A DNA stretch of 43,784 nt from Deltaproteobacteria bacterium (lineage in GTDB: Bacteria > Desulfobacterota > Syntrophia > Syntrophales > Smithellaceae). Shown here piece after piece: positions 31,941 through 39,902 of the stretch. Under the pieces are notes generated by a model, which was given only the letters and a program-made list of their open reading frames with translations, ran no database searches and was not told the DNA's origin. The stretch's first letter is position 1; each line of letters opens with the position of its first letter. Both the position numbers and the translations under genes were made by a program. The stretch is taken from NCBI GenBank assembly GCA_012729055.1, contig JAAYDW010000002.1, positions 1-43,784 on the forward strand, in the 5' to 3' direction.

Positions 31941-32566
31941 TGCGGGGAATTTACCTGGTCACGGACCGCGGCCTGTGCGGCGGCCGGTCTCTGGAGGAAG
32001 TGGTCGGAGCGGCGCTGCGGGGCGGCGTGGCGTACGTGCAGCTCCGGGAAAAGAATCTTTCGACCCGCCTGTTTGTCGAAGAGGCCCGGGCCGTGAAGAA
32101 ACTGCTGGCTTCGCGGGGCGTGCCGCTCATCATCAATGACCGCCTCGACGTGGCGCTCGCCTGCGAGGCGGACGGCGTCCACATCGGACAGGACGACATG
32201 CCCTACGAAACGGCGCGCCGGCTTTTGGGGCCGAAGGCGATCATCGGTCTGTCCGTGGAAACCTGGGCGGATGTCGAGGCGGCACAAAAGTTGGACGTCG
32301 ATTATCTGGGCGTCAGTCCGGTGTTTGCCACGCCCACCAAAACCGATACCCGGGAACCCTGGGGGCTTGATGGCCTGCGCCAGATTCAGGCGGCAAGCCG
32401 CCATCCGCTGGTTGCCATCGGAGGCATCAACGCAGCCAACGCGCGGGCGGTTGCCGAGGCGGGCGCGCCCTGTCTGGCCGTCGTTTCGGCGATTTGCTCC
32501 GCCGACGATCCGGCGGCGGCCGCCGCAACGCTCAAAAAAATTCTCGACGGCGTATGGGGAGCGTGA
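31937..32566 (+). CDS. thiE: thiamine-phosphate synthase
   Basis: 209 residues from ATG 31937, overlapping thiM by four bases. It joins the thiazole phosphate with hydroxymethylpyrimidine pyrophosphate. Family motifs: YLVTDRGLCGG at the N-terminus, VQLREKNLSTR, LIINDRLDVALACEADGVHIGQDD (pyrophosphate and Mg2+ site), IIGLSVETWADVEAA, DYLGVSPVFATPTKTD and VAIGGINAANA. The needed HMP kinase ThiD is not in the window. Its 3' end faces the convergent HEAT-repeat gene with a 27-base gap. Confidence 0.95.
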   Translation: MMRGIYLVTDRGLCGGRSLEEVVGAALRGGVAYVQLREKNLSTRLFVEEARAVKKLLASRGVPLIINDRLDVALACEADGVHIGQDDMPYETARRLLGPKAIIGLSVETWADVEAAQKLDVDYLGVSPVFATPTKTDTREPWGLDGLRQIQAASRHPLVAIGGINAANARAVAEAGAPCLAVVSAICSADDPAAAAATLKKILDGVWGA

Positions 32567-32593
32567 AAAGTCATCAGGTGGTTGCGGTGTGTC

Positions 32594-34723
32594 TCAGGAG
32601 GCTTCTGCCTGCCGGATTTTGCTCCGGATCGTGGCGAGCGACCGGGCGGCCGCGGTCCGCACCCTGTCCGGATACACGCGCAGGCTGAAAAACGATTTTG
32701 ACCGCGCCACGTCCGTGAGCGGCCCCAGGGCTTTGGGCGAGCCGATCATTCCCAGGGCCGTGCAGATTTTTTCTTCCAGAGCGGTTCGGGCGGCGGTGGT
32801 GATGAGCGGTCTGTCTTTCAGAAGATCGATGAGGACGGGCGTCGCTTCCTCAACTTTGGCCTGTCCCATGGCTTCGACAAGGCTTAACTTGAATTCGTCA
32901 CCGACGCGGCAAAGCGCCGCCAGCAGAATCGCCCCCCGTTCATTTCCCCCGGTCTTGTAAATGCTTTTCAACGCTTCCTGCCGCAGACGGTCGTTGTCGT
33001 GCTCCAAAAGCGGCGCGAGCGACCGGGCGGTTTCTTCATTGCCGATCTGTCCCAGGAGATAGGCGAGATTTCTCAGATAAAACCAGGGCGCCTTCTGGTT
33101 GAGTTGTCCGGTGATCATCGGCAGCGCCCGCTCCTTGAGCGAGGCGATGAGGTGCATGATCCGCACGCGGTCGTCGCTGTCGGTCGCGTGGCGGAGCTGC
33201 TCCAACAGATCCGCCACGGCGTCGCTGCCCAGCGCCGTAAACAGGCGCCCGGCGTCCGCCCGCTGGGGGCTTTCGGGATCATTGATTTCGGCCAGCAGCA
33301 GATCGATGTTGGCGGGGCCGGCGAGCTCCGCGGTGAGCCCGGCCGCCAGGTTCCTGGCATCCTCCGTCGCCTCGTCGTCGCCGGCCGCGATGGTGTTGAA
33401 GGAATCCAGATACCGGAGCGCGGCGGCAAATTGTTTTTGCGCGATGAGGTTTTGAATGACGTTTTTCACGATGACGCAGATCCGCCGGTATTCCGCCGAA
33501 AAGTTTCTTTCCCTTTTGATCCACTCCAGCAGGCTGGCGGACAGTTTTTCAACTACGGCCTGCTGGAGGCCGGCGGGAAGGCGTTCGATAATGTCGGCGA
33601 GGCGGCCGGCGGCGCGAATGCGGATGTCGGCGTTGTCGCTGGCCAGATTGGCGGCGAGGCGCTCCAGCAGCTTTTCCATGGACTCCTGCTGTTTTCGCGC
33701 GATGAGCTGTTCGATGATTTTCGGCAGGTGGGCCATAAGCTCGTCATCGAGGAGCGTCCGGGAATCCCGCAGGCCGAGGCCGAATTTTTCGGCGACCTGC
33801 AAAAGCCTGCTGAGCGATTCGTCTTCCGCTTCATCCTCGATCGGTCTTGCTTCGTCCTGTCGCAGGCGGATGAATTCTTCGGTGAGGTAGCGCAAAAGAC
33901 GTCCGCCCAACAGGCGTTCGATATTGCGGCCGGGAAGCTCCCGGGCCGTTTCCGCATCGGCGTCGATCAGCGCATCTCCGACATACCGCGACAGGACCTC
34001 CCGGTTTTCGTCATCGAGGTCTCCGGTAACTTCATGGAGGAGTTCCAGCAGGTTTTCCACGGTGGACAGAAACTGGTCGCCGGAGAGGCTTTCTTTTTGC
34101 GCCATGATTTTCGACAGGCCGGCGTTGAAAGCCACGGCAAGGGCTTCCGGCTGCCTCACCCATTCGTTGAGCTTGGGCGAGCCCGGCTCAATTTCCGGCC
34201 GGCTCAGCATAAACAAACGGGCGGCCGGGTCGGCTGCGGTGTCCATGGTGGAGAAGAGTTGCTGCCCCTTGTCGACGGCCATGTAGACTTTTTCATCCAC
34301 CGCAGCGTGGATGATGTGATGTTCGGCGAGGAGGCGGGCGAAACCGCCTTCGCCGTCGATGCTTTCCGGATTACGCGCCAGAAGGCCGATGAAGAAGCCC
34401 AGTTCGTCTTTTTCCAGCCCCCGGTGAAACGAAATGCTGCGCAGACCGAAGCCCAGCAGAATGTTGAGCAGCGAAACGGCGGGCAATCCTTCCTGACCTT
34501 TTTGCGCCAGCGATCGGCCGCAAACAAGCAGCGACTTTTCGGATTCGGTGAAAAAGATATGGTCTTCTTCGTCGAGAAGGTTTGTCAGGGCCAGGTGCAG
34601 CCTGTTTACGGCGCCGGAGACGGTGGCGCTGGAGGGAGGATACAGGCGGACATTTTTAATGGCGGTGTTGAGCAGCGGAAGAAGGTCGAAAGCTTTTTTT
34701 ATGATGTCCGTATCCGTAGGCAT
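32594..34723 (-). CDS. large HEAT-repeat-like helical protein, unknown function
   Basis: 709 residues from ATG 34723. The protein is almost all helix. The first 150 residues have a distinct pattern (LLPLLNTAIKNVRLYPPSSATVSGAV, FFTESEKSLLVCGRSLAQKG, ISFHRGLEKDELGFFIGLLA) seen in a group of proteobacterial proteins that combine this module with HEAT repeats. From about residue 340 helical repeats continue to the end (PKIIEQLIARKQQESMEKL, RADAGRLFTALGSDAVADLL, LRQEALKSIYKTGGNERGAI). No catalytic motif. HEAT arrays usually bind proteins or nucleic acid, so a scaffold role is likely. It is divergent from the aro leader and convergent with thiE. Confidence 0.78.
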   Translation of the reverse strand: MPTDTDIIKKAFDLLPLLNTAIKNVRLYPPSSATVSGAVNRLHLALTNLLDEEDHIFFTESEKSLLVCGRSLAQKGQEGLPAVSLLNILLGFGLRSISFHRGLEKDELGFFIGLLARNPESIDGEGGFARLLAEHHIIHAAVDEKVYMAVDKGQQLFSTMDTAADPAARLFMLSRPEIEPGSPKLNEWVRQPEALAVAFNAGLSKIMAQKESLSGDQFLSTVENLLELLHEVTGDLDDENREVLSRYVGDALIDADAETARELPGRNIERLLGGRLLRYLTEEFIRLRQDEARPIEDEAEDESLSRLLQVAEKFGLGLRDSRTLLDDELMAHLPKIIEQLIARKQQESMEKLLERLAANLASDNADIRIRAAGRLADIIERLPAGLQQAVVEKLSASLLEWIKRERNFSAEYRRICVIVKNVIQNLIAQKQFAAALRYLDSFNTIAAGDDEATEDARNLAAGLTAELAGPANIDLLLAEINDPESPQRADAGRLFTALGSDAVADLLEQLRHATDSDDRVRIMHLIASLKERALPMITGQLNQKAPWFYLRNLAYLLGQIGNEETARSLAPLLEHDNDRLRQEALKSIYKTGGNERGAILLAALCRVGDEFKLSLVEAMGQAKVEEATPVLIDLLKDRPLITTAARTALEEKICTALGMIGSPKALGPLTDVARSKSFFSLRVYPDRVRTAAARSLATIRSKIRQAEAS

Positions 34724-34877
34724 TGTCTTTCACATGTTTTCGCTTTTAGTCTTTCCGGCCGGTCCGCTCCGGCTTTCCAATGTGACGGCTGTTTAAAATT
34801 GCGTTAGAAGTTAAGACGATTGTAAAAGATGCCCCGTCGGGAGTCAAGGATATTATGGCCGGAAATAAAATAATTGC

Positions 34878-34906
34878 TTGACAAGCCCGATGCGCTCGTT
34901 TATAAG
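34878..34906 (+). promoter_or_regulatory. consensus sigma-70 promoter of the aro operon
   Basis: TTGACA (34878-34883) and TATAAG (34901-34906) with a 17-base spacer. The predicted start is near 34913, about 24 bases before the leader peptide ATG. Confidence 0.85.
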
Positions 34907-34936
34907 CAGCCCAAATTGGAAATACAGGAATCTTCA

Positions 34937-35032
34937 ATGAACAGACAGATCGACGCGAACACACCTTTCTTCGGCTACTGGTTTTATTACGAGGTTGCAT
35001 CGGTCTGCCTGACGCTGGGGAGGACTTGGTAG
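34937..35032 (+). CDS. aromatic leader peptide of the aro operon (31 aa)
   Basis: ATG 34937 to TAG 35032, with AGGA seven bases upstream (CAGGAA 34925-34930). Of 31 codons, residues 11-18 read FFGYWFYY: three Phe, three Tyr and one Trp in eight codons, with a further Trp as the last residue. Such a run next to a promoter and intrinsic terminators is the signature of attenuation, as in the E. coli pheA leader (Phe only) or trp leader (Trp only). Here all three aromatic amino acids are sampled, matching the general chorismate-plus-branch operon that follows. It is too short to be found by a normal gene caller. Confidence 0.9.
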   Translation: MNRQIDANTPFFGYWFYYEVASVCLTLGRTW

Positions 35033-35068
35033 GATAAATTAAACCAAAAACAGCCATGGACAGACCGA
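35000..35068 (+). promoter_or_regulatory. candidate antiterminator pairing of the aro attenuator
   Basis: TCGGTCTG (35000-35007) is perfectly complementary to CAGACCGA (35061-35068); adding CC/GG (35008-35009 with 35058-35059) extends it across one bulged A. It would take the last two bases of the first terminator arm. It starts ten bases after the last aromatic codon of the run. Confidence 0.6.
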
Positions 35069-35098
35069 AAGGACGCTGACCATGGCTTTTTTGTTTTT
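35052..35098 (+). terminator. aro attenuator terminator 1
   Basis: AGCCATGG (35052-35059) pairs with CCATGGCT (35080-35087) across a 20-base loop, followed by TTTTTTGTTTTT. The loop contains the CAGACCGA antiterminator partner. Confidence 0.85.
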
Positions 35099-35102
35099 AC
35101 GG

Positions 35103-35133
35103 GGCCATGGCGGCAAAAGCCATGGCCTTTTTT
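35103..35133 (+). terminator. aro attenuator terminator 2
   Basis: GGCCATGGC (35103-35111) pairs with GCCATGGCC (35119-35127), loop GGCAAAA, then six T. It sits directly before the ribosome binding site of the DAHP synthase gene. Arm CCATGGC of terminator 1 (35080-35086) can also pair with GCCATGG here (35104-35110). Confidence 0.88.
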
Positions 35134-35151
35134 CATTTGAAGGGGGAAGAT

Positions 35152-36162
35152 ATGATTGTAGTCATGAAAAGTTCTGCGACGGAAAAGCAGGTTGAAGATG
35201 TGATGAACTGGATCGAATCGGTCGGGTTCAAAGCCCATCCCTCCCGCGGCGTGGAGCGGACGATCATCGGCGCGGTGGGCGACAGCCGCGACAAAACCAT
35301 GCTCAAATACGCGGAATCGCTGCCGGGCGTGGAAAAAACCATGCCGATCCTGAAGCCCTACAAGCTGGCGAGCCGTGAAGCGCACGAGGGCGACACGGTG
35401 ATCAGCGTCGGTTCCGTCCGCATCGGCGGGCCGGACTTCGTCGTCATGGCCGGGCCCTGCGCCATTGAAAGCGAAGAGCAGCTCCTGGAAAGCGCCTACA
35501 TCGTCAAAAAGGGCGGCGGGCAGATTCTGCGGGGCGGAGCGTTCAAGCCGCGCACCTCGCCATACAGCTTCCAGGGCATGGAGGAAGAGGGCCTGAAGGT
35601 GCTCGACGCCGTGAGCCGGAAAACCGGCCTGCCCACGGTCACGGAAGTGGTCAATCCCGCGGACGTCGATCTGGTGGAATCCTACGCCGACATGTTGCAG
35701 ATCGGCGCGCGCAACGTCCAGAACTTCGCGCTTTTGAAGAAAGTCGGCCATGCGCGCAAGCCGGTTTTGCTCAAGCGCGGAATGATGACGACGATTGAAG
35801 AACTGCTGATGTCCGCGGAGTACATTTTGTCTTCGGGTAATCCCAACGTCATCCTGTGCGAGCGCGGCATCCGCACGTTCGAAACGTCCACCCGCAACAC
35901 GCTGGACATCAGCGCCGTGCCCGTACTGAAAAACCTGACGCATCTGCCGGTGGTGATCGATCCGAGCCATGCGGCCGGCAACTGGAAGTACGTCATTCCG
36001 CTGTCGCGCGCCGCCGTGGCCGTGGGGGCGGACGGCATCATCGTCGAGGTGCATCCGGAGCCGGAAAAGGCCGTGTCCGACGGAGCGCAGTCGCTCAAGC
36101 CCGAAAAATTTTACCAGCTGATGGACGACATCCGGCTCTTGTCGGGAACGATGCGCGGGTGA
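35152..36162 (+). CDS. aroF: 3-deoxy-7-phosphoheptulonate (DAHP) synthase, type I beta
   Basis: 336 residues from ATG 35152, the start with AAGGGGG eight bases upstream; the frame is open to 35107 but inside terminator 2. It condenses phosphoenolpyruvate and erythrose 4-phosphate, the first step of the shikimate pathway. Residues 1-70 are an ACT-like regulatory ferredoxin fold ([18 protein letters not shown]), as in Thermotoga DAHPS, which suggests feedback inhibition. Catalytic motifs: [69 protein letters not shown] and [13 protein letters not shown]. The symbol aroF is used loosely; B. subtilis-like enzymes are also called aroA(G). First enzyme of an eight-gene operon under the leader attenuator. 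Confidence 0.95.
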   Translation: MIVVMKSSATEKQVEDVMNWIESVGFKAHPSRGVERTIIGAVGDSRDKTMLKYAESLPGVEKTMPILKPYKLASREAHEGDTVISVGSVRIGGPDFVVMAGPCAIESEEQLLESAYIVKKGGGQILRGGAFKPRTSPYSFQGMEEEGLKVLDAVSRKTGLPTVTEVVNPADVDLVESYADMLQIGARNVQNFALLKKVGHARKPVLLKRGMMTTIEELLMSAEYILSSGNPNVILCERGIRTFETSTRNTLDISAVPVLKNLTHLPVVIDPSHAAGNWKYVIPLSRAAVAVGADGIIVEVHPEPEKAVSDGAQSLKPEKFYQLMDDIRLLSGTMRG

Positions 36163-36175
36163 GGCGGAGGAAAAG

Positions 36176-37270
36176 ATGAAAACGTTAAAGGTCCATCTGG
36201 ACAAGAAAGCCGTTTTGTCGCATGAGATCCGCATCGGCCGCAGCATTCGCGACCGGATGATTCTGCTCATTGCGAAAAATCACCCCGCGCCGCTTTACGC
36301 CGTCGTGACGGACAGCAACGTCAACCGTCTTTACGGGCGGACGCTGGCCGATGCGATGATCCAGGCGGGCCTGAACACGTCCGTACTGGAAATTCCCGCG
36401 GGCGAATCGGCCAAGAACATGGCGACCGTTCTTTCCCTGGCCACCCGGCTCTTGGAGCAGGGCGCCGACCGGCAGACGCTTTTAATCGCGCTGGGCGGAG
36501 GTGTGGTGGGAGATCTCACCGGATTTCTGGCCGCGATTTTCATGCGGCAGGTGGGGTATATTCAATTGCCGACCACGCTGGTAGGCCAGGTGGACAGCGC
36601 CGTCGGCGGCAAAACCGCCGTGGACCTGCCGCAGGGGAAAAATTTGCTGGGCGCGTTTCACCAGCCGCGCGCGGTGTTTGCGGATTTGCAGTTTCTCGAT
36701 ACGCTGCCCGAGCGGGAATTTGTCAACGGTCTTGCCGAAATCATCAAGTACGGTATCATCGAGGATGAAAAGCTGTTTGGCCTGCTCGAGGACAACATGG
36801 AGGCCGTGTTGCACCGGGATCCGGCGCTGCTTTTGAAAATCGTCGAAACCTGCTGCCGCATCAAGAAATCGATCGTGGAAATCGACGAACGCGAGCAGGG
36901 CCTCAGGCGCATTCTCAATTTCGGCCATACACTGGGGCACGCCCTGGAAGCGGAATCGGGCTACCGCCTGTCGCACGGAGAAGGCGTGGCGCTGGGCATG
37001 ATCGCCGCGGCGAAGCTGTCTTCGGCGCTGGGCTATCTGGCGGCGGACGAGGCAGGACGCATCGGGAGGCTTGTCGCGCAGGCCGGGCTGCCGGCCCGCA
37101 TCGACGCGGACCTCAAGACGGAGGCGGTGCTCGACCGCCTGAAGGCGGATAAGAAGAAAAAGGACGGAGCGCTTCATTTTGTGCTCGTCAAGAAAATCGG
37201 GATGCCCTTTGTCAACGGCGGCATCGGCGAGGACAAAATCGGCTCAGTCCTGGAGGGGATGAGGGCATGA
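36176..37270 (+). CDS. aroB: 3-dehydroquinate synthase
   Basis: 364 residues from ATG 36176, 13 bases after the DAHP synthase gene, with GGAGGAAAAG upstream. It converts DAHP to 3-dehydroquinate with NAD and a divalent metal. Motifs: AGESAKNMATVLSLATRLL, LIALGGGVVGDLTGFLAAIFMRQ (NAD-binding), QLPTTLVGQVDSAVGGKTAVDLPQGKNLLGAFHQP, ADLQFLDTLPEREFVNGLAEIIKYG and the metal ligands in HTLGHALEAESGYRLSHGEGVA. Full length for the family. The stop overlaps the pheA start (ATGA). Confidence 0.96.
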   Translation: MKTLKVHLDKKAVLSHEIRIGRSIRDRMILLIAKNHPAPLYAVVTDSNVNRLYGRTLADAMIQAGLNTSVLEIPAGESAKNMATVLSLATRLLEQGADRQTLLIALGGGVVGDLTGFLAAIFMRQVGYIQLPTTLVGQVDSAVGGKTAVDLPQGKNLLGAFHQPRAVFADLQFLDTLPEREFVNGLAEIIKYGIIEDEKLFGLLEDNMEAVLHRDPALLLKIVETCCRIKKSIVEIDEREQGLRRILNFGHTLGHALEAESGYRLSHGEGVALGMIAAAKLSSALGYLAADEAGRIGRLVAQAGLPARIDADLKTEAVLDRLKADKKKKDGALHFVLVKKIGMPFVNGGIGEDKIGSVLEGMRA

Positions 37271-38346
37271 AACCGTCACTGGAGAAACTGCGGGAAGAGA
37301 TCCGCGAAAAAGACCGGGAGATTGTCCGGCTGCTCAACGAGCGGGCGCGCATTTCCGTGCGGATCGGGCAGGTCAAGGGACAGGAGGGCCTTGCGGTTTA
37401 CGATCCGGTGCAGGAAGCAAAGGTTCTGGACGATCTCAACACTCTCAACGAGGGGCCTCTGTCGGACCGCCAGGTTTCGTCCATCTACCGGGAGATCATT
37501 TCCTCGTCGCGCGATCTGCAGAAGCCCGTGGCCGTCGCCTTTCTCGGGCCGGAGGCGTCCTTCAGCCACCTGGCCGCGCGCCTGCATTTCGGGGCGGCGG
37601 GCCGCTTTGTGCCTGAGTCGGACATTGCGCGCGTCTTCGACGAGGTGGAAAAAGGCGCCCTGGACTGGGGCGTCGTCCCCGTGGAGAATTCGCTTGAGGG
37701 TTCGGTGAACGTGACGCTGGACCGGCTGATCCTGACGCCTTTGAAGATCCGGGCGGAAATGTATCTGCGCATCAGCCAGTGCCTGATTTCAGAGGCCAAA
37801 AGTCTCCGGAACGTCAAGACGGTTTACTCGCACCCGCAGGGGCTGGCGCAATGCCAGGCCTGGCTGAGAGCTCATCTGCCCAACGCCGTCTGGAGCGAAA
37901 CGGAAAGCACCGCCGCCGCCGCGCAGCTGGTGCAGGGCCGGAAAAATGCGGCGGCCATCGGCAGCGCGCTGGCCGCTTCCGCTTACGGTTTGAAGGTTTT
38001 GGCCCACGGTATCGAGGACAATCCCTCCAACACGACGCGCTTTCTGGTCGTCGGCCGCGGCGACAATCCGCCCACCGGAGACGACAAGACGTCGGTGATT
38101 TTCGCCACGCAGGACGTTCCGGGATCGCTGCACCGCGCACTGGCCTCCTTTGCGCGGCGGAAAATCAATCTGGCCAAGATCGAATCGCACCCCGTCAAAG
38201 AGCGGGTATGGGAGTATCTGTTTTTTGTGGACATGATCGGCCACAGGCAGGACAAGGGGGTGAAAAACTGCCTTGGCGAGCTTAGAGACAAAACGGTGTA
38301 TCTGAAAATCCTGGGATCGTATCCCCGGACCAAGGACAAGCTATGA
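37267..38346 (+). CDS. pheA: bifunctional chorismate mutase / prephenate dehydratase
   Basis: 359 residues from ATG 37267, overlapping aroB by four bases. Residues 1-85 are an AroQ-type chorismate mutase (LREEIREKDREIVRLLNERARIS with the active-site Arg and Lys). Residues 90-270 are prephenate dehydratase: AFLGPEASFSHLAAR, VVPVENSLEGSVNVTLD, TVYSHPQGLAQCQAWL and the catalytic NTTRFLVVG. An ACT domain closes the chain (IFATQDVPGSLHRALASFARR, INLAKIESHPVKERVWEYLFFVD) for Phe feedback. The order matches the E. coli P-protein. It supplies phenylpyruvate, and is consistent with Phe in the leader peptide. Confidence 0.95.
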   Translation: MKPSLEKLREEIREKDREIVRLLNERARISVRIGQVKGQEGLAVYDPVQEAKVLDDLNTLNEGPLSDRQVSSIYREIISSSRDLQKPVAVAFLGPEASFSHLAARLHFGAAGRFVPESDIARVFDEVEKGALDWGVVPVENSLEGSVNVTLDRLILTPLKIRAEMYLRISQCLISEAKSLRNVKTVYSHPQGLAQCQAWLRAHLPNAVWSETESTAAAAQLVQGRKNAAAIGSALAASAYGLKVLAHGIEDNPSNTTRFLVVGRGDNPPTGDDKTSVIFATQDVPGSLHRALASFARRKINLAKIESHPVKERVWEYLFFVDMIGHRQDKGVKNCLGELRDKTVYLKILGSYPRTKDKL

Positions 38347-39902
38347 TTTGCATTCCCGTGACGGAGAGAACCCAGTGCGCGGCGCTTCGTTCGGCGGCCG
38401 CAGCCGCTCAGGCGGCGGATGCCGTCGAGCTGCGCATGGACATGATTGAAGACGGAGATCTGCCGCGCCTGATCGATGCCGCGCGCCGCGCTGCGCCCCG
38501 CGTCCGGATTGTCGTGACCTGCCGCCGGAAAGACGAAAGGTCCGTCCCCGACGGAGTCCAGCCGTCCAGGGAAATGACGAAGAAGGCGAAAATGGCGCTT
38601 TTGGAACAAGCCATCGCGCTCGAGGCGGATTTTGTCGATATCGAACTGGCCGAAGGCGTGCGGGCGATCGGGCGGCTTCAGTCCCTGATCCGCAGGCGGC
38701 AAGGCAAAACGCAGGTGATCGTTTCCTGGCATGACACGGCCAAAACACCGTCGCTGGCGAAGCTCAGGGAAATATTCGCAGCGTGCGTCCGGACGGGCGC
38801 CGATGTGGTGAAGATCGTTCCCACCGCGCGCCGCGCAGACGACAACCTGAAGGTGCTCGCGCTGATCCGCCATGCGCGGTGGCGCGGCGTCCGGATCATC
38901 GCCATGTGCATGGGAGAAGCAGGGCAGCAAAGCCGGGTGCTGGCGCCGCTGCGGGGCAGCTTTCTGGCCTTCGCGGTTTTGCCGTCGGGCCGGAAATCGG
39001 CGCCGGGGCAGCTTTCGGTATCCACAATGCGCGGCCTGGAGCGTCTGCTGCAGGACGGACTCTCAGGCATCCGGCCGCGGTTTTCACCCGGCGGGCCGGC
39101 TTTTGTTCTGCTGGGCAATCCCGTCGCGCACAGTCTTTCCCCGCTCATGCACAACGAAGCGCTCGCGGCGATGGGCATCGACGGCCATTACAGCGCTTTT
39201 TGCGTGACGGATCCGGCCGCCGCCGTGGCCGGCATCCGCGGCCTGAACATCCGCGGCGCGTCGGTGACGCTGCCCTTCAAAACGGCGGTGGCGGGCTGCC
39301 TCGACGGGCTCTCCGCAGACGCGGCGGCGCTGGGCGCGGTGAACACAATCGTAAACGAACGGGGGCGGCTCATCGGCCACAATACGGATTGGGTGGGGCT
39401 TTTGCAGGCGCTCCGGGAAGAGACGGACATTGCAGGGCAAACCTTTGTTATTCTCGGCGCGGGCGGGACGGCGCGGGCGGCGGTTTACGGCATAAAAAAA
39501 GAAGGCGGCCGGCCGGTGATCGTGAACCGCACGCCGGAAAAGGGCCGGCTCCTGGCCGCCGCGTTTGACTGCCCCTGCTATCCGCCGGAGGCGCTCGGCA
39601 AAATCCGGGCCCGGGCGCTCATCAACACAACGCCGGTGGGCATGACGCCGCGGATCCACGAATCGCCGGTGCCGGCAAAGACGCTGGCGCATTTTCCGGT
39701 GGTGATGGATGTGATCTATAATCCGCTTGCGACCAGACTGCTTAAGGACGCGAAGGCGCAGGGATGCCGGATCGTGTCCGGACTCGAGATGTTTGTCCGC
39801 CAGGGGGCGGCGCAATTAAAATTATGGACGGGCAGGGAAGCGCCCTTGGCGCTCATGAGAGCTGTCGTCCGGGAAAGGTTGGAGACGCTTGACAACGGTT
39901 AG
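38343..39902 (+). CDS. aroDE: bifunctional 3-dehydroquinate dehydratase - shikimate dehydrogenase (AroD-AroE fusion)
   Basis: 519 residues from ATG 38343, overlapping pheA by four bases. Residues about 1-235 are type I dehydroquinase: ELRMDMIEDGDLPRL, the catalytic His in VIVSWHDTAKTPS and the Schiff-base Lys in GADVVKIVPTARRADD, then RVLAPLRGSFLAF and APGQLSV. Residues about 245-519 are shikimate dehydrogenase: LLGNPVAHSLSPLMHNEALAAMG, the catalytic Lys in GASVTLPFKTAVAG, GAVNTIVNERGRLIGHNTDW, the nucleotide site VILGAGGTARAA, VNRTPEKGRLLA and the end GLEMFVRQGAAQLKLWTG. Both sets of residues are intact, so one polypeptide should do two successive steps. This order is typical of plants and a few bacterial groups. 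Confidence 0.95.
   Translation: MICIPVTERTQCAALRSAAAAAQAADAVELRMDMIEDGDLPRLIDAARRAAPRVRIVVTCRRKDERSVPDGVQPSREMTKKAKMALLEQAIALEADFVDIELAEGVRAIGRLQSLIRRRQGKTQVIVSWHDTAKTPSLAKLREIFAACVRTGADVVKIVPTARRADDNLKVLALIRHARWRGVRIIAMCMGEAGQQSRVLAPLRGSFLAFAVLPSGRKSAPGQLSVSTMRGLERLLQDGLSGIRPRFSPGGPAFVLLGNPVAHSLSPLMHNEALAAMGIDGHYSAFCVTDPAAAVAGIRGLNIRGASVTLPFKTAVAGCLDGLSADAAALGAVNTIVNERGRLIGHNTDWVGLLQALREETDIAGQTFVILGAGGTARAAVYGIKKEGGRPVIVNRTPEKGRLLAAAFDCPCYPPEALGKIRARALINTTPVGMTPRIHESPVPAKTLAHFPVVMDVIYNPLATRLLKDAKAQGCRIVSGLEMFVRQGAAQLKLWTGREAPLALMRAVVRERLETLDNG

Noticed and set aside
34913-35151. T-box riboswitch as explanation for the aro leader
   Set aside because: I cannot find a conserved T-box sequence (TGGGTGGTACCGCG-like) or stem I, while a leader peptide with aromatic codons is plain.
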